Shown: piece after piece, positions 33,475 through 45,240 of the stretch | Numbering within the stretch: the first letter of the stretch is position 1 | Layout of the letters: each line of letters starts with the position of its first letter | NCBI RefSeq assembly: GCF_009727055.1 | Contig: NC_052350.1 | Location: 27,869,564 to 27,933,563 of the forward strand | Length of the DNA stretch: 64,000 nucleotides | Source of the DNA: Benincasa hispida | Lineage: Eukaryota > Streptophyta > Magnoliopsida > Cucurbitales > Cucurbitaceae | Reading direction: 5' to 3' | The notes under the pieces: generated by a model | Seen by the model: the letters and a program-made list of their open reading frames with translations, nothing else | Database searches by the model: none | Told to the model about the DNA's origin: nothing | Program-made: the position numbers and the translations under genes

Positions 33475-34273
33475 TCAAGGGTTGGTGGTTCCACGAGAGA
33501 AGGTTGCGTTATTTTTCTTTCTTCCTTCAACTTTTCTTCTTGCGTTGCGATCGATTCTTCTTCTCTGTTTGTCTTTGCTACGATCGCATTGCAGGCAGAG
33601 AGCTGCAGCGTTGGCATCCTCTTCTTCATACTCTTCATCAAACTTTTCTTCTTCAATCAAATTGAATTCATCTTCTGAATCTAGCAGGTCTTCCTCATCA
33701 AGAAATTTCATGGCGTGAATTATGTTAAATTTGAGCTTCTGTCCATTGATGCACAAAGTGATCTCTCCCTTGTTCACATCAATTTGAGCACGTCCTGTTG
33801 ATAGGAAAGGTCGTCCCAAAATGATGGGCACATCTTTATCGGCCTCATAATTCAAGATGATGAAGTCAGGTGGCAATAAATTTATCAATGGTGATCAGCA
33901 CGTCCTTCACCTTACCCTCTGGATGAACCAGAGATCTGTCAGCCAATTGGAAGGTCACGGATGTGGGCACAAGCTCCCCTACATTCAATTGTCAAAAGAT
34001 TGACAGCGGCATCAAATTTATGTTGACCCCCAGGTCATATAAGGCTTGCCCAATATAGTGTCCTCCTATGGAGCGAGGAATGGTGAAGCTCCCAGGATCG
34101 CTCATCTTCGGTGGGATAATAGATTTGGAACTCTGTGTTAGTGCGATAGTGGCAAATTTTTCAGCGCCTCTTTTCTTGGTTACCATGTCCTTTAGAAACT
34201 TGGCATAGGCAGGCATTTCCTCAATCACTTCACTAAAAGGAATGTTAACATGTAATTGCTTAAGCATAGACAT
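33475..34273 (-). pseudogene. Gypsy aspartic protease region
   Basis: 34273-33992 carries M-S-D-P-G-S-F-T-I-P and A-L-Y-D-L-G-V-N-I-N-L-M-P-L-S, where family members usually have D-L-G-A-S. 33888-33475 continues with D-V-P-I-I-L-G-R-P-F-L and F-L-D-E-E-D, with an acidic tail to the RT junction. A frame change lies between 33990 and 33888. Confidence 0.82.
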
Positions 34274-34713
34274 GAAGCATTGGTACTGTACCTCTTCGTT
34301 TTTATTCTTCTTTAGCCTCTGAGGAAAAGGTGGTAACTAGACTCTCACGGTTCCCGTTTCATTTGACTTCGGGGTTGACGCAACCTCAAGTTCTACTGCT
34401 TCATTTTATTTTTCTTCTTCTTATGTTGCCGTAATCTCCTGTTCAGCTATGATGGAGGTCGATCTATTCTGCTTCTTCTTTTCTCCTTCCACAGTCTTTC
34501 CACTACGCAATGTCACAACCTGACATTGCTCCTTACCTAAACCTCCTGGGTTGCGTGGAAGCTCGGTTGAACTTGGCAGCACCCCTTGCGGTCTACTTTT
34601 ATGCTCATTTGCAATTCAAGGTTGTGGATGGACGTAGCCTGACTCTGAAGCACCGCCTGATTTTTCTCTATATATTGCTTCAATAGACCTTCTAGGGAAG
34701 AAGATTGCGGTGG

Positions 34714-35830
34714 TTATTGTGAGCTGCTTGCTTGGTTGCTCTGTTGACCATTGCTGCGTTGAAAGAACCCTGGTGGCCCTTCTTTTTGTGCCACATATTG
34801 AAAGTTTTGTTGTGTATTCTTCCAAGCAAAGTTTGGGTGGTTTTTCCACCCGGGGTTATAGGTGTTAGAAAAAGGATTGTTCTTTACAAAATATACAGAC
34901 TGTGGGTTTTGTGGGCAATCCTTCATAGCATGCCCATCACCGCAAGTTGCACACCTTGCGGTGTTTTGACTTATTGTGTTGATTTGCCCACCTTGCGGTG
35001 TTGGGCTGCTGATTGTCATTCCTTGGATCAAGTTCATCATTATAGTCATTTGGTTCTGCAGTGAAACAATGGCACCGTTATTTGTGTTAGATTCTTTGAG
35101 TCTTAATCTCTGGTCTCTCTCCCTCCAGTCTTCATAATTCTTGGAGATGCGATCCAGGATATTCTTCGCCTTATCATAAGTCTTGTCAAGCAGACCACCA
35201 GTTGTTGCCACATTGGCAAGGTCTACGAAGCAGGATTCAAACTGTGGTAGAAAATTTCCATCTGAAGGCAGTATGGCAGCCCATTATGCGGACAATCTTG
35301 GACTAACCTTTTAAACCTCGTCCAGGCATCACTGAGCGATTCGTCCATGTCCTGTTCAAAATTAGTGATAAGCTTTCTTCGTCTGAATTCTCTGTAGGTG
35401 GGAAATACTTCTTCATAAACTTCTCGACCACCTGTTCCCAAGAAGTGATCTCTCCTGGTTCGAGCGAGTAAGCCCATTTCCTAACCTGATCACAAAAAGA
35501 AAATGGAAACAACGTTAGTCGAACCTCCTCAGCAGAGATATTCGGGAACACAAAAGTATTGCAGATTTCAATAAAACTTCGGAGATGGGCGTGCGGATCC
35601 TCGCCACGCCTTCCTCCAAATTGACCTGCAGCCTGGACAATCTGCAGCATCACTGGTTTCATTTCAAATCTACTTCCATCTAAGGCAGGCCTCATGATTC
35701 CAGGAGAGAAATCATAGAGGTTTGGCGATGCATAGTCCCTAATGGGCCTATTGCGATCGTTGGGCAACAGAATTGGATTTGCAATGACATTGTTGTTGTT
35801 TGGTGCTTCATTCCTAGGCTGCTTCGCCAT
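34714..35830 (-). pseudogene. Gypsy gag with zinc knuckle
   Basis: The reverse-strand start at 35830 gives M-A-K-Q-P-R-N-E; the retrotransposon gag core shows P-H-A-H-L-R-S-F-I-E-I-C and F-P-F-S-F-C-D-Q-V-R-K-W-A. A frameshift near 35400-35320 moves the reading to E-F-R-R-R-K-L and C-P-H-N-G-L-P. The C-terminal block 35211-34714 has the knuckle C-A-T-C-G-D-G-H-A-M-K-D-C. Further gag/linker sequence at 34700-34280 is too broken to read. Confidence 0.88.
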
Positions 35831-36001
35831 CTTTTCCTTATCGGATTGTGGCTGCTGTTGGCGGTTCCTCAGTCTCCTCTTAAAATTCCTCTCAATCTAC
35901 GGGTCATAATTCACCAGAGATTGAGAGTTCTGCAAAGAAATAAAAAAAACTACCGTTAACAAACTATTTTGCCGTAGTCCTCGGCAACGGCACCAAAAAC
36001 T

Positions 36002-37054
36002 TGATGCGTTATTTTATTGAATGGAAATATGGATGAAATGCGTTGGTGGAATTACGTTGTGTACTCAAGTTTCCCCAGCAGAATCCAAGTGTAAATTTCT
36101 CTTAGTTTCCTGTTAAGTCTAGAGTCGATCACAGGGACTTGTGAAAATAGTTTGTGTTGATAATTTTCTTATGAAAACTTTGTGGTAACCGGTAAATAAA
36201 TAAGGTGGTTGGTTTGTTGTTGCATTAATGAAAATAATAATAAATGCGGCAGAGTTCGAAAAGAGTTGGCAATGAGAAATACGATGAATATGCGATGAAT
36301 GGGTTGAGAAGGGTTTTGGCTAACACTCCCTAGGTTGCGTTCATGCCTTGCGATCATGCAACATGCATACAATAGTAAACCACCTCTCATCATGAATGCC
36401 ATGGCTTCTAAGGCTAGAACGCATGCGATAAATATGCGATAAGTCTACAGGGCTTACACATAAACCTCTATTCCTATTTATGCGATGACAACATAATATC
36501 ATTCCTATTCCTAGGATGCATGTGATGCAAGTTGACAAACAAAGCTTATCTCTAAGTCCCTATTTCTTGTTTATGCAGGCCTAATCTTGCTTTTTCAAGT
36601 CGGATTCTAACCTAGCTCTCTCGAGACATTAGGTTCTTTCTTTAGATTCTCTCTCGAGCAACTCTAAAGGGATGTTTCACACAGCATAAAACAAGATAAT
36701 CGCAAGCAATGAACTTCCTAGATCATGTTAGCTTAGTTTCTCTCAACCCATTCAACTAGTTTAGCTACTCATGCGTATTAAGAGAGTGAGCAGATGTAGA
36801 ATTATAACTTCCATTGAATAGATAAAAGATGAAGTACAGAATAACAATGCAAGTATAGTATAGAGCCTGGGGCAATTTCTTGCCACCAGGTGTTACACAT
36901 TCTACTCATGCTCTAAAGATATTCTCCCTTTTGCGAGAGTCAACCCGCTCTATGCTCTTACGCCCAAAGGTTCTCTCTCGAGCTGCCTTGGACGATATCC
37001 AACATCACCACTCTTCTCTAGCTCCGTCATGAAATGGAAAAGAAAACTATGAAC
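36002..37054 (-). repeat. 5' LTR of the Athila-like element, U3-truncated
   Basis: Shares landmarks with 31444-32513 (GATGAAATGCGTTGGTGGAA, GGCAATTTCTTGCCACCAGG). Divergence is modest, about 4-6% by eye. The match ends after GAAAACTATGAAC at 37054, where unrelated sequence begins. Confidence 0.88.
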
Positions 37055-37209
37055 CTAATATCGTATTGACTTTTACTTCCAACATTGTCAGTTTGGAAAA
37101 ATATTTTTTGCTTGTAAGTAATGTATGTGTAGTTTCACTGTCTGCAAGACATTGATCTTTCTTACTCATTTTATAGTCACCCAATATATGAAAATGATCG
37201 AGGTTTCTT

Positions 37210-37590
37210 CATTAAAAGAAAATAATTACAATAAGAAAAATAGTATTTAGAATATACAAAGGTTGTCGTCTACTAAGAGGAAAGAAAATATGAAGATGAA
37301 TAAAAAAAACAACATTAAGTTTAGATATTTTCAAAGTTAAAGGAAACACTTGATGTTCCAACAATTCTGCTGATTTTCTCTTCAAAAAATTCAAAGAAGT
37401 CCGCCACATCGAAATTTGTCATATGGGATGAGTCAAATATGTCATTATCCTAGTATGTAAAATTTGTTTCCACATTTTTCTCTTTTTCCTTTAGGGATGC
37501 TTGATAGAGATCAACTAAATGTTCTGATGTACGACAGGTACGTGACCAATGCTCAGTCATTCCGCACTAGAAGCATTTATTTTCAACACT
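37210..37590 (-). pseudogene. Copia-type gag fragment (zinc-knuckle region)
   Basis: In reverse, 37560-37210 reads W-S-R-T-C-R-T-like, then E-H-L-V-D-L-Y-Q-A-S-L-K-E-K-E-K-N-V-E-T, then after a stop N-F-D-V-A-D-F-F-E-F-F. This follows the tail of a plant retroelement gag (CCHC knuckle followed by H-F-V-D-L-Y-Q). It is frame-broken with no neighbouring pol, an isolated remnant. Confidence 0.55.
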
Positions 37591-37966
37591 TTTTGAACTC
37601 TTATCTCGTGGAGCTTTTCCTTTGTGATTTTCATTTTATGTGGTTCTTTTGAACTTTGAATGATAGAATGACCACCACAAAAATAATAATTATTTCTTCC
37701 TCTGTCACAGTCATTAATGGGAAATTGTAATGGGTGGCAAAAGGAATTAAGAAAATTGGAAGCGTGTCTGTGAGGTTTTTAATTTTACACATATAGCAAA
37801 ATATTCAAATTCAGATTTTTGTGTTTTCTATGTTCCCATTTTGCCCTTTTAACAATCGTTGATCAACGTCTAATTTCTTCACAATTTTCTTCTATGTTTT
37901 CTTCTGAATTGTTTTCTTCTTCTACGCATTCGCAAACATGTTCTTAAAATTCTTCAGTTTTCATCC

Positions 37967-38243
37967 ATGATTGAAGCTATTCTCTTCAACATTGCTGCAT
38001 TCATCACTAAAAAAAAATGGGCTCTTTTGAACTCTGAGTGTCAAAGATGAGCTTGAAAAACTCAAGAACTCTGTTTCTGCCATTCAAGCTTCAAGACGCA
38101 AATGAGTAGCAATCCCATAGCCATGCATCCATGGATTGGGCATCAAAAGCTTCAAGATGCTTTCTACAAAATTGATGACCTAGTGGACGAATTTTCTTAT
38201 GAAGCTTTAAGAAGAGAGGTAGAAGAAAGTCCAAACAAGTATA
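37967..38243 (+). pseudogene. CC-NBS-LRR (NLR) resistance-gene N-terminus, interrupted by a copia LTR
   Basis: Starts M-I-E-A-I-L-F-N-I-A-A at 37967. After a frame change it shows V-K-D-E-L-E-K-L-K-N-S-V-S-A-I-Q-A (about 38043-38093). Then comes W-I-G-H-Q-K-L-Q-D-A-F-Y, followed by K-I-D-D-L-V-D-E-F-S-Y-E-A-L-R-R-E-V (38130-38220). These are the helices of an Rx_N coiled-coil domain, including the EDVID-like I-D-D-L-V-D motif. The frame then runs into the family A LTR at 38244. Sequence right of that element (50264-50310) may continue the gene, giving I-F-F-S and S-N-Q when read with a one-base shift. No NB-ARC or LRR region is seen in the window. Confidence 0.8.
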
Positions 38244-40093
38244 TGAAGGAACTCTTATTCAAGAGAACCAGTGAGCGAAAGCAAGATCTTTCCAAACCCA
38301 TTGTGAAAGAGTAAACACATTCACAAATATACAAGAACAATTATGCATTATAGAGGAAATTACAACATGCTTTCTTACTAAAACAAAGGGAATCGAGAGA
38401 CATACCTTTGAAGAACTCTTCTTCACGTATTTCCTCAATATACACTGGTCAACTCTCACTCCCTTTGCAATCGTCTAGCAAAATCTCGCTCTCGTTTCAA
38501 TTGTCTAGCAATCTCTTGCTCTCGTGAGCAATCATCTAGCTGATCGTCTAGCAATATCTCGCTCGATCATTTAGTTTCTCGAAAGGGCTATCGTATAGCT
38601 TTCTTTCGCTCGATCGATTAGTAAAATGATAATGAAACAATCTTCTCCAAAAATGAAAACTCTTTTCATTTTTATTCTTTAGTTATTAAAAACAAAAATT
38701 AACCCCCCACTTGCACGGTTAATGGAGAAAAGAAATAACCAACTAAAACAATTATCTCATAATTGTTTTTATTATAAATAAATATAATAACTAACTTATC
38801 ATATTATATTTATAATCTATAGTCTTAATATCACATCATATATAATATTTAAATCATAGTTTTTTTCTTCTATATTTAATATAAATCATATTTATATCAA
38901 TTCCTCAAATTAATGTATCTAATCAATTATATCACATATAATTGAACCAATTTAATTATATCATATGTGATCAAATTCCCTCTTGTTAATTTGAACACTT
39001 CAAATTAACCCAAAAATTGATTCTCAACTTGAATCCATTGAGCTAGCAAGAGGACCTTATGGACCTGTAGCTTGAAGCTCCAACCGTACGTGAATAACAG
39101 ACTAAACTCTTTAATCACGATATCCATCATCTATTAACTGCCGGGCACTTCACTAAAGACCGACAGCTGTACTTTTCGCATTACAGATATATTTTTGTGT
39201 CCATTGGATATAACCAATCAACAGTACTATAACCCTTCAAAGATCGCTCGTAAGTACAGCTGGGCCAATTTATCGTTTTTCCTCTATAGTCACATCTAAC
39301 TCCTTAAGTACCACTGATTCCTCTAATGAATAATACATCATAGTCCTACTATGAGTGAACACTTCTCGGGCCATGAGAAAGTGTGTGGCGCCACATTGTT
39401 CAAGCCCCAAAATGAATCTTTAAGGGAGAAATCTATCTACTTACCCATGCTTCGGGGAAGGAGTAAATTCCATCTTGTGTAGTTAAGTTCCTAGGTCCCC
39501 AATCAGACGAATCCCCAAAGTGGTAGGTTTGAGTCAGCAATCTGGCCACTCACACTCATGCAAATCAAAGAACCGCCCTCATAGGTAGGAGTTCCCAACT
39601 CACACAGGATTAAGGTCATGTTACCTATGGTGATCCTAATAAAATGAAAGTCTTTGTCATGAACGACGTTATATAATGAGACTAAACATTTCGTGGTTCG
39701 GTCTTATACAAACTCCTTTGTATAGGATACCCTGACTCGTATGTCTCCACATGAATGATCAGGATCAGATCATCTGTAGCACTTTACAACATTTGTAACA
39801 TCTACAAAGCGGGTTGTATCCATAGTGTCACTAAGATAAGGTTTTCCACCTTTATCCATATACTACAGACCATTTAGATTAACACTTAAGGCACGATCCA
39901 CTTCTATGTCTCCACATACATGCTTAAGTTACAACGATAATCAGGGATCTTAGTTTATTGGTTTGTGATTAATGCAATTAAAATATACCATGTTTTATAG
40001 ACAATGTGAAGAAAATATCTCATATTATTACATCATAAATGTTTGTTGATACACGTGTTTACGAACTACATAACCCTACGAGATTTAGGGCAT
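38244..40093 (-). repeat. 3' LTR of family A copia
   Basis: Left edge TGAAGGAACTCTTATTCAAG is the reverse of the LTR end. The right edge stops at GATTTAGGGCAT, lacking the last ~11 bp of the terminus and the polypurine tract seen in related copies, a small deletion that joins RNase H directly to the LTR. Confidence 0.88.
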
Positions 40094-40094
40094 A

Positions 40095-40480
40095 AAAAAC
40101 TATAGTCGTGAGAGCCTTCGTAAGCGGGTCAACAATGTTGTGCTCCGAAGCTATCTTCGTGACTATCATGTCCCCTCGATGCACAATCTCACGGAAGAGA
40201 TGATACTTCCGCTCTATATGTTTGTCGCGCTTGTGACTCCTAGACTCCCTAGAGTTCGCCATAGTATTACTATTATCACAATAAAGGGTGATGGGCCTAG
40301 ACATGTCTGGAACAACTTTTAGATCAGTCATGCACTTCCTGAGCCAAACGACCTTCTTAGCAGCTTCACAGGCCACTACATACTCGACCTCTATCGTGGA
40401 GTCAGCGATGCACCCCTGCCTAGTACTTAACCATACAACAACCCCTTTGTTAAGAGTGAACACTGATCCTAAACTAGAAT
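40095..40480 (-). pseudogene. Copia RNase H, family A
   Basis: Reverse frame with I-E-V-E-Y-V-V-A-C-E-A-A-K-K, Y-C-D-N-S-N-T-M-A-N, H-I-E-R-K-Y-H-L and E-H-N-I-V-D-P-L-T-K-A-L. The reading beyond T-K-A-L-T-T continues into LTR because the normal end and polypurine tract are deleted. Confidence 0.87.
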
Positions 40481-40599
40481 TTTGAGAATCCTTTTCAGTC
40501 TAAAAATCAGAGTCCATGTATCCAAAAAGGATCAAATCCTTAGATCCATACACGAGCATGCAGTCCCTCGTTCTTCGAAGATACTTGAGGATGTTCTTG

Positions 40600-41645
40600 A
40601 CGGTAGTCCAGTGACCCTATCCTAGATTAGACCAATATCTACTGACTATCCCCACAGTATAGCAGATGTCAGGTTTAGTACATAACATCGCATACATCAA
40701 ACTACCAACGACAGATGCATAAGGGACCCGTCTCATTTCCTTAACCTCTTGAGGTGTCTTAGGACACTATTCCTTAGACAATGTAACTCCATGCCAAAAA
40801 GGCAGTAGGCCTTTTTTGGAGTTCTGCATCGAGTACTTGATCAACATCTTGTCAATATACGATGCTTGAGACAGCACTAGCACTTGGTTCTTTCGATCCC
40901 GAAAGATCTGAATACTAAGAACAAACTGAGCCTCTCTCAAATCTTTCATATGGAATTGGGTCACTAGCCAGTTCTTGACTGAAGTCAGTAAACCTACATC
41001 ATTCCCAATGAGTAGGATATCGTCTGCATATTAAACTAGAAAAACTACTAAACTGTTGATTATTTTCTTGTAGACACAAGGCTCATCAACGTTTTGGTCA
41101 AAGGCGTAAGATTTGATCACAACATCAAACCTTATGTTCCAAGATCGAGACGCCTGTTTCAGCCCATAAATGAACCAATTCAGTTTGCAAACCTTTTGCT
41201 CTTGACTTTGGGCGATGAATCCCTCGGGCTGCACCATATAAATGGTCTCCTCAAGATTACCATTCAGAAAGGCAGTCTTGACATCCATTTGCCATATCTT
41301 ATATTCATAAAATGAGGCAATGGATAAGAGGATGCAGATAGACTTCAACATGGCAACTCCTTCCACCTAGGTATAACCCTTTGCCACAAGTCTAGCCTTG
41401 AAGGTTTACACCTTTCTGTCTGCACCCGATTTCCTCATGTAGATCCATTTACAACCTATAGATTTAACCTCATTAGGTTGATCTACAAGATCCCATACTG
41501 AATTGAAGTACATAGACTCCATCTCGAGATCCACGACTTTGACCCATTCATCCCGATCAATATCCTTCATTGCCTTCTTGTAAGACAATGAATCCTCAAC
41601 CTCGCCATCGACTACCATAGCCAGGATTTCAGTGAAACCCATATA
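40600..41645 (-). pseudogene. Copia reverse transcriptase, family A
   Basis: 41642-41406 holds E-S-M-Y-F-N-S-V-W-D-L-V and C-K-W-I-Y-M-R-K. 41366-41031 holds M-D-V-K-T-A-F-L-N-G and S-W-N-I-R-F-D. The active-site block at about 41020 is broken by a stop (L-V-[stop]-Y-A-D-D). 40964-40767 holds F-H-M-K-D-L-R-E-A-Q and the connection region. Several stops separate the blocks. Confidence 0.86.
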
Positions 41646-41689
41646 GCGAATAGGTGGGTTCGCAACCCTCCCACTACATCGAGGTTACC

Positions 41690-42791
41690 TTAACTCTTGA
41701 GGTGGATTTGACTTGCTAGATGAACTTCCATCAACACCTCTTGTTGATGTAGTAGTCCCTTCAACAACTCTTGTTGAAGTTTCAATCGTTTCGTTGAAAA
41801 GTTCATGTAACACGATTTACTTCGTGGACTGTGCTCCCTCATATGATCCTCTTCAAGGAAGATAGCGTTTGTCAACACAAACACCTTATTTTCCCTAGGA
41901 TCATAAAGTAACCCCCTCATGTCCCTTTGGGGTAGCCTGCAAATAGGCACAACCTCGAATGTGGTTCCAGTTTCTTAGGATTAGCCTCAAGCACATGTGT
42001 TGGACAACCACATATGCGGAAGTGATGCAAACTAGCTTTACGCCCTTTCCACAAGTCCAAAGGTGTTCTAGCAACACTCTTAGAAGGAACACAGTTGAGG
42101 ATATAAGCTGCAATCTCCACTGAAAAACCCCAAAACAAGTCCAGTAAGGAAACGTAACTCATCATCGACCGAACCATGTCCAACTTTTCTCCTCTCGAAT
42201 ACACCATTCTATTGAGATGTACCAGACACTAAGAGTTAGGAAACAATTCCATGTTCTATCATATAGTTCTGGAACTCATAATAAAAAAACTCACCCACCC
42301 CGATCTGATCAAAGTGTTTTAATTCGTTTAGCCAATGCATTTTCAACTTCAGCCTTGAACTCTTTGAACTTTTCAAAGGATTCTGAATTTCATTGCATCA
42401 AATAAACATACCCATATCATGGGTAATCATCAGTAAAAGTGATGAAATACTCGTAGCCTCCCCTGGCTCGCACATTCATCGAACCACAAAGGTCTAAATG
42501 CACTAACTCTAGAGGCTCTTTGGCTCGATAACCTTTTCCAGTAAAAGGTCTTTTAGTCATCTTGCCTTCAAGGCATGACATGTGCACAGGTAAAGAATTT
42601 TCCTCTACTCGCTTGAAAGTACATTATTCACCAACCTCTCAATCCTATTGAGATTGATGTGCCCTAATCGAAGGTTCCAAAGTTGGGCATTTTCTTTAGG
42701 AGAAACCTTAAGTCGTTTGTTTTGAGTTACGACAGTTTTAAATATCTCTATGTTATGGAGGGAATTTGTTGCTAATGGCCTAAGTACAAAC
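41690..42791 (-). pseudogene. Copia integrase, family A (part downstream of the solo LTR)
   Basis: From 42791 in reverse: L-R-P-L-A, then pre-integrase N-L-R-L-G-H-I-N-L-N-R (about 42670), K-R-P-F-T-G-K-G-Y, integrase Y-F-I-T-F-T-D-D-Y (about 42430), the A-Y-I-L-N-C-V-P-S-K block (42110) and the K-L-E-P-H-S-R-L-C-L-F-A-G-Y-P tail. Stops and frame changes lie near 42610, 42405 and 42215. Confidence 0.86.
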
Positions 42792-44847
42792 TGAAGGATC
42801 GCATACCGAAAGTTCCATGAGCGGATTCAGATCACTTCGATTTCACAGTGACCGAAACACAAGCGATATACATTCAACACATACAGTTATGCATATAAAC
42901 CTAATTATCGGCATGCTCAGAATACAGTAATTAACAAGGAAAGGGTTCATACCAGATGAAGACACTCTTCGAACGTCTGAAGCCTAAGCAGCAGAAAACC
43001 TCCAACAAATCTACCAGCACCCGACGAGTATGTCGACTGCAACAGCACGATCAGAGCGTACATGAACACTGCAACGGGGACGATACCACCACAAGAGAAA
43101 CCCAGGTATCCTTGGCATCAAAAACCCAAAGAGTAGGCATTGGTGAGTTTGGTAGAGGACAGAGGAGAACGCGTTATGTAGATGATAAGCAAGTGGGAGA
43201 TGAAACTCTGCTATCGTATAGTGGAAATGCTTATCGTATAATAGAGCTACACGATCGTGTATGAAAGGCTGAATGATCATTTAGGAAAAATGTATACAGT
43301 CGTTTAGAGAAAACGTGAGGCAGACGATCGTTTAGACGGACGAGCTTCTATTGTATAGGCTCTCAAGATCGCTTTCACGGATTCTTTTGGGCGCGGACGA
43401 TAATACGAATGCACGATTTTGAAAAATGAAAATGATTTTCATTTTTAATCCACCGGTTACCATAACCTACGCAGCCCACTTCCCACGTTCGAACGTGGAT
43501 AAATTCGTTAATTATCAAATAATTAATCAATTAATTTAATTAATAAATATAATCATATTATATTTATATCCTATAGTTTGATATCACATATCTATTATAG
43601 TATTTTCTCCTCTACTTGATATAAATCATATTTATATCTAATTTCCTCCAAAATAATGTATCTCATACATTTAGCCAATCATATCATATATAATTAACCA
43701 GTCCAATTATATCATATATAATTGAACTTCCTCTTGTCAATTTGAACATTTCAAATTAACCCAAACACTGGTTCTCGACTTTATCCAAGCTACAGGTGAT
43801 CTAATGGACCTGTGGCTCGAAGCTCCAACAGTACGTGAATAGCTGACTAAACTCTGTAGCCACGAGATCCACCATCCGTTAACTGTCAGTGATTCCACTA
43901 AAGACCAATAGCTGAACTCTTCTTACCACAGATATATTTCTGTGTCCATCGGATATAACTAATCATGAGTACGATGACTTTTCACAGATGCTTATAAGTA
44001 CAGCTAGGCCAATTTACCATTTTGCCCCTGTAGTTACATCTCACTCCGTAAGTACCACTGATTCTTCTAATGAACAATATAACATGGTCCAACTATGTGT
44101 GAACACCTCTCGGGCCAAGAGAAAGTGTGTGGCACCACATTGTTCAAGCCCCGAAATCAGCCCTTAAGGGAGCCATCTATCTACATACCCTTGCCTCGAT
44201 GAAGGAGTGAATTCCATCTTGTGTAGCTGTGTTCCCAACTCCCAAATCAGACGAATCCCCAAAATGGTTGGTTTGAATCGGCGACCTGGCCAATCGCACC
44301 CATACAAATTAAAGGACCACCCTCAATGGTAGAAGTTCTCAACTCACTCAAGATTGAGGTCATGTTACTTATAGTCATCTTAGTGAAGTGAAGTCTCTGT
44401 CATGAACAGTGTTATATAAGGAGAAGTTAACACTTCGTGGTCAGGTCTTATACAAACTTTTTGTATAGGATGCCCCCACTCGCATGTCCCAACACAAATG
44501 ATTAGGATTAGACCATCTGTGACAAGTCACAACACTTGTGACTATTCCACAAAGCGGGCCGCATCCTTAGCCTTACCAGGATAAGGTTTCCCTCATTTAT
44601 CCATATACTATAAACCATTTTTGGTTATCACTCAAAACATGATCCACTTGTATGTCACCACATACATACTTGAGTTACATACAGATAACTAGGGATTTTA
44701 TGTTTATTGGTTTATGGTAAAGCAAATAAAACAAGTAAATGAGAAAATACAAGATGTGAAGTAAATATCATATATTAACAACACAAATGTTCTTACATAC
44801 TGTTTACAAACTACAGGACACGAGACTTTAAGGCATCAACCCCAATA
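42792..44847 (-). mobile_element. Solo LTR of copia family B nested in family A pol
   Basis: The left edge TGAAGGATCGCATACCG is the reverse of the family B LTR end; the right edge GGCATCAACCCCAATA is the reverse of its start with one change (TATTGG for TGTTGG). It is flanked by CAAAC at 42787-42791 and 44848-44852 (match extends to TACAAAC at 44846-44852). Coding sequence on the two sides joins in frame in the pre-integrase region once the insert is skipped, which confirms the boundaries. Confidence 0.92.
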
Positions 44848-44852
44848 CAAAC

Positions 44853-45240
44853 AAATTATTTTCCTGTTTTGTTGAACAAATCTCAACACCATCTTTCAGA
44901 ATAAACACTTTATTCACCAAAAAGTTGAGTGTATATTTACGTTCAATCAAACACTTTACAGAAATTAAGTTTTGCTTTAACTCGGGAACAACATATACAT
45001 CATTCAAAATGAGAAATTTACTCTGTAAAGCTAACTAGAGCCCTCCCATTGCCATAACTAAGATGACGTGCCCGATTCCTACTCGATTTTCATCTCACCA
45101 GCCTCAAATTTTCGCAAGGATCTAATCCCTTAAAGAGAAGAACAAACATGATTAGTGGCCCCATAGTCTATAATCTAGGAAGAATCATCATTTTCCACTA
45201 AACAAGTTTCCAAAACTAGTAAATCATGTTTACCTTGTTT
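44853..45240 (-). pseudogene. Copia protease / pre-integrase part upstream of the solo LTR, family A
   Basis: In reverse from about 45235: L-L-V-L-E-T-C-L-V-E-N-D-D-S-S, then broken protease sequence, then D-V-Y-V-V-P-E-L-K-Q-N-L-I-S-V and N-K-V-F-I-L-K-D-G-V-E-I. It ends at N-N-L-F-V, whose continuation is L-R-P-L-A across the insert at 42791. Confidence 0.85.

Larger units (their letters stand above)
31444..37054 (-). mobile_element. Athila-like Ty3/gypsy element, internally deleted, reverse strand
   Basis: Reverse-strand order: a truncated 5' LTR (37054-36002), a primer-binding site reading TTGGTGCCGTTGCCGAGG (35982-35999, tRNA-Asp-like), gag, protease and the RT N-terminus, then directly a polypurine tract (33065-33081) and a full 3' LTR (33064-31444). 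Most of RT and all of RNase H and integrase are absent. The 5' LTR lacks about 550 bp of its U3 with the TATA box, so the copy is not transcribable from its own promoter. Confidence 0.85.

Noticed and set aside
38102..38314. 70-residue protein as one gene
   Set aside because: Its last third is LTR sequence; only the part up to 38243 is NLR, so it is a fusion by insertion.
42956..43280. Pair of overlapping ~100-residue frames within the family B solo LTR
   Set aside because: They lie wholly in LTR sequence; no domain, and equivalent LTRs (53600-54100) do not keep the frames.
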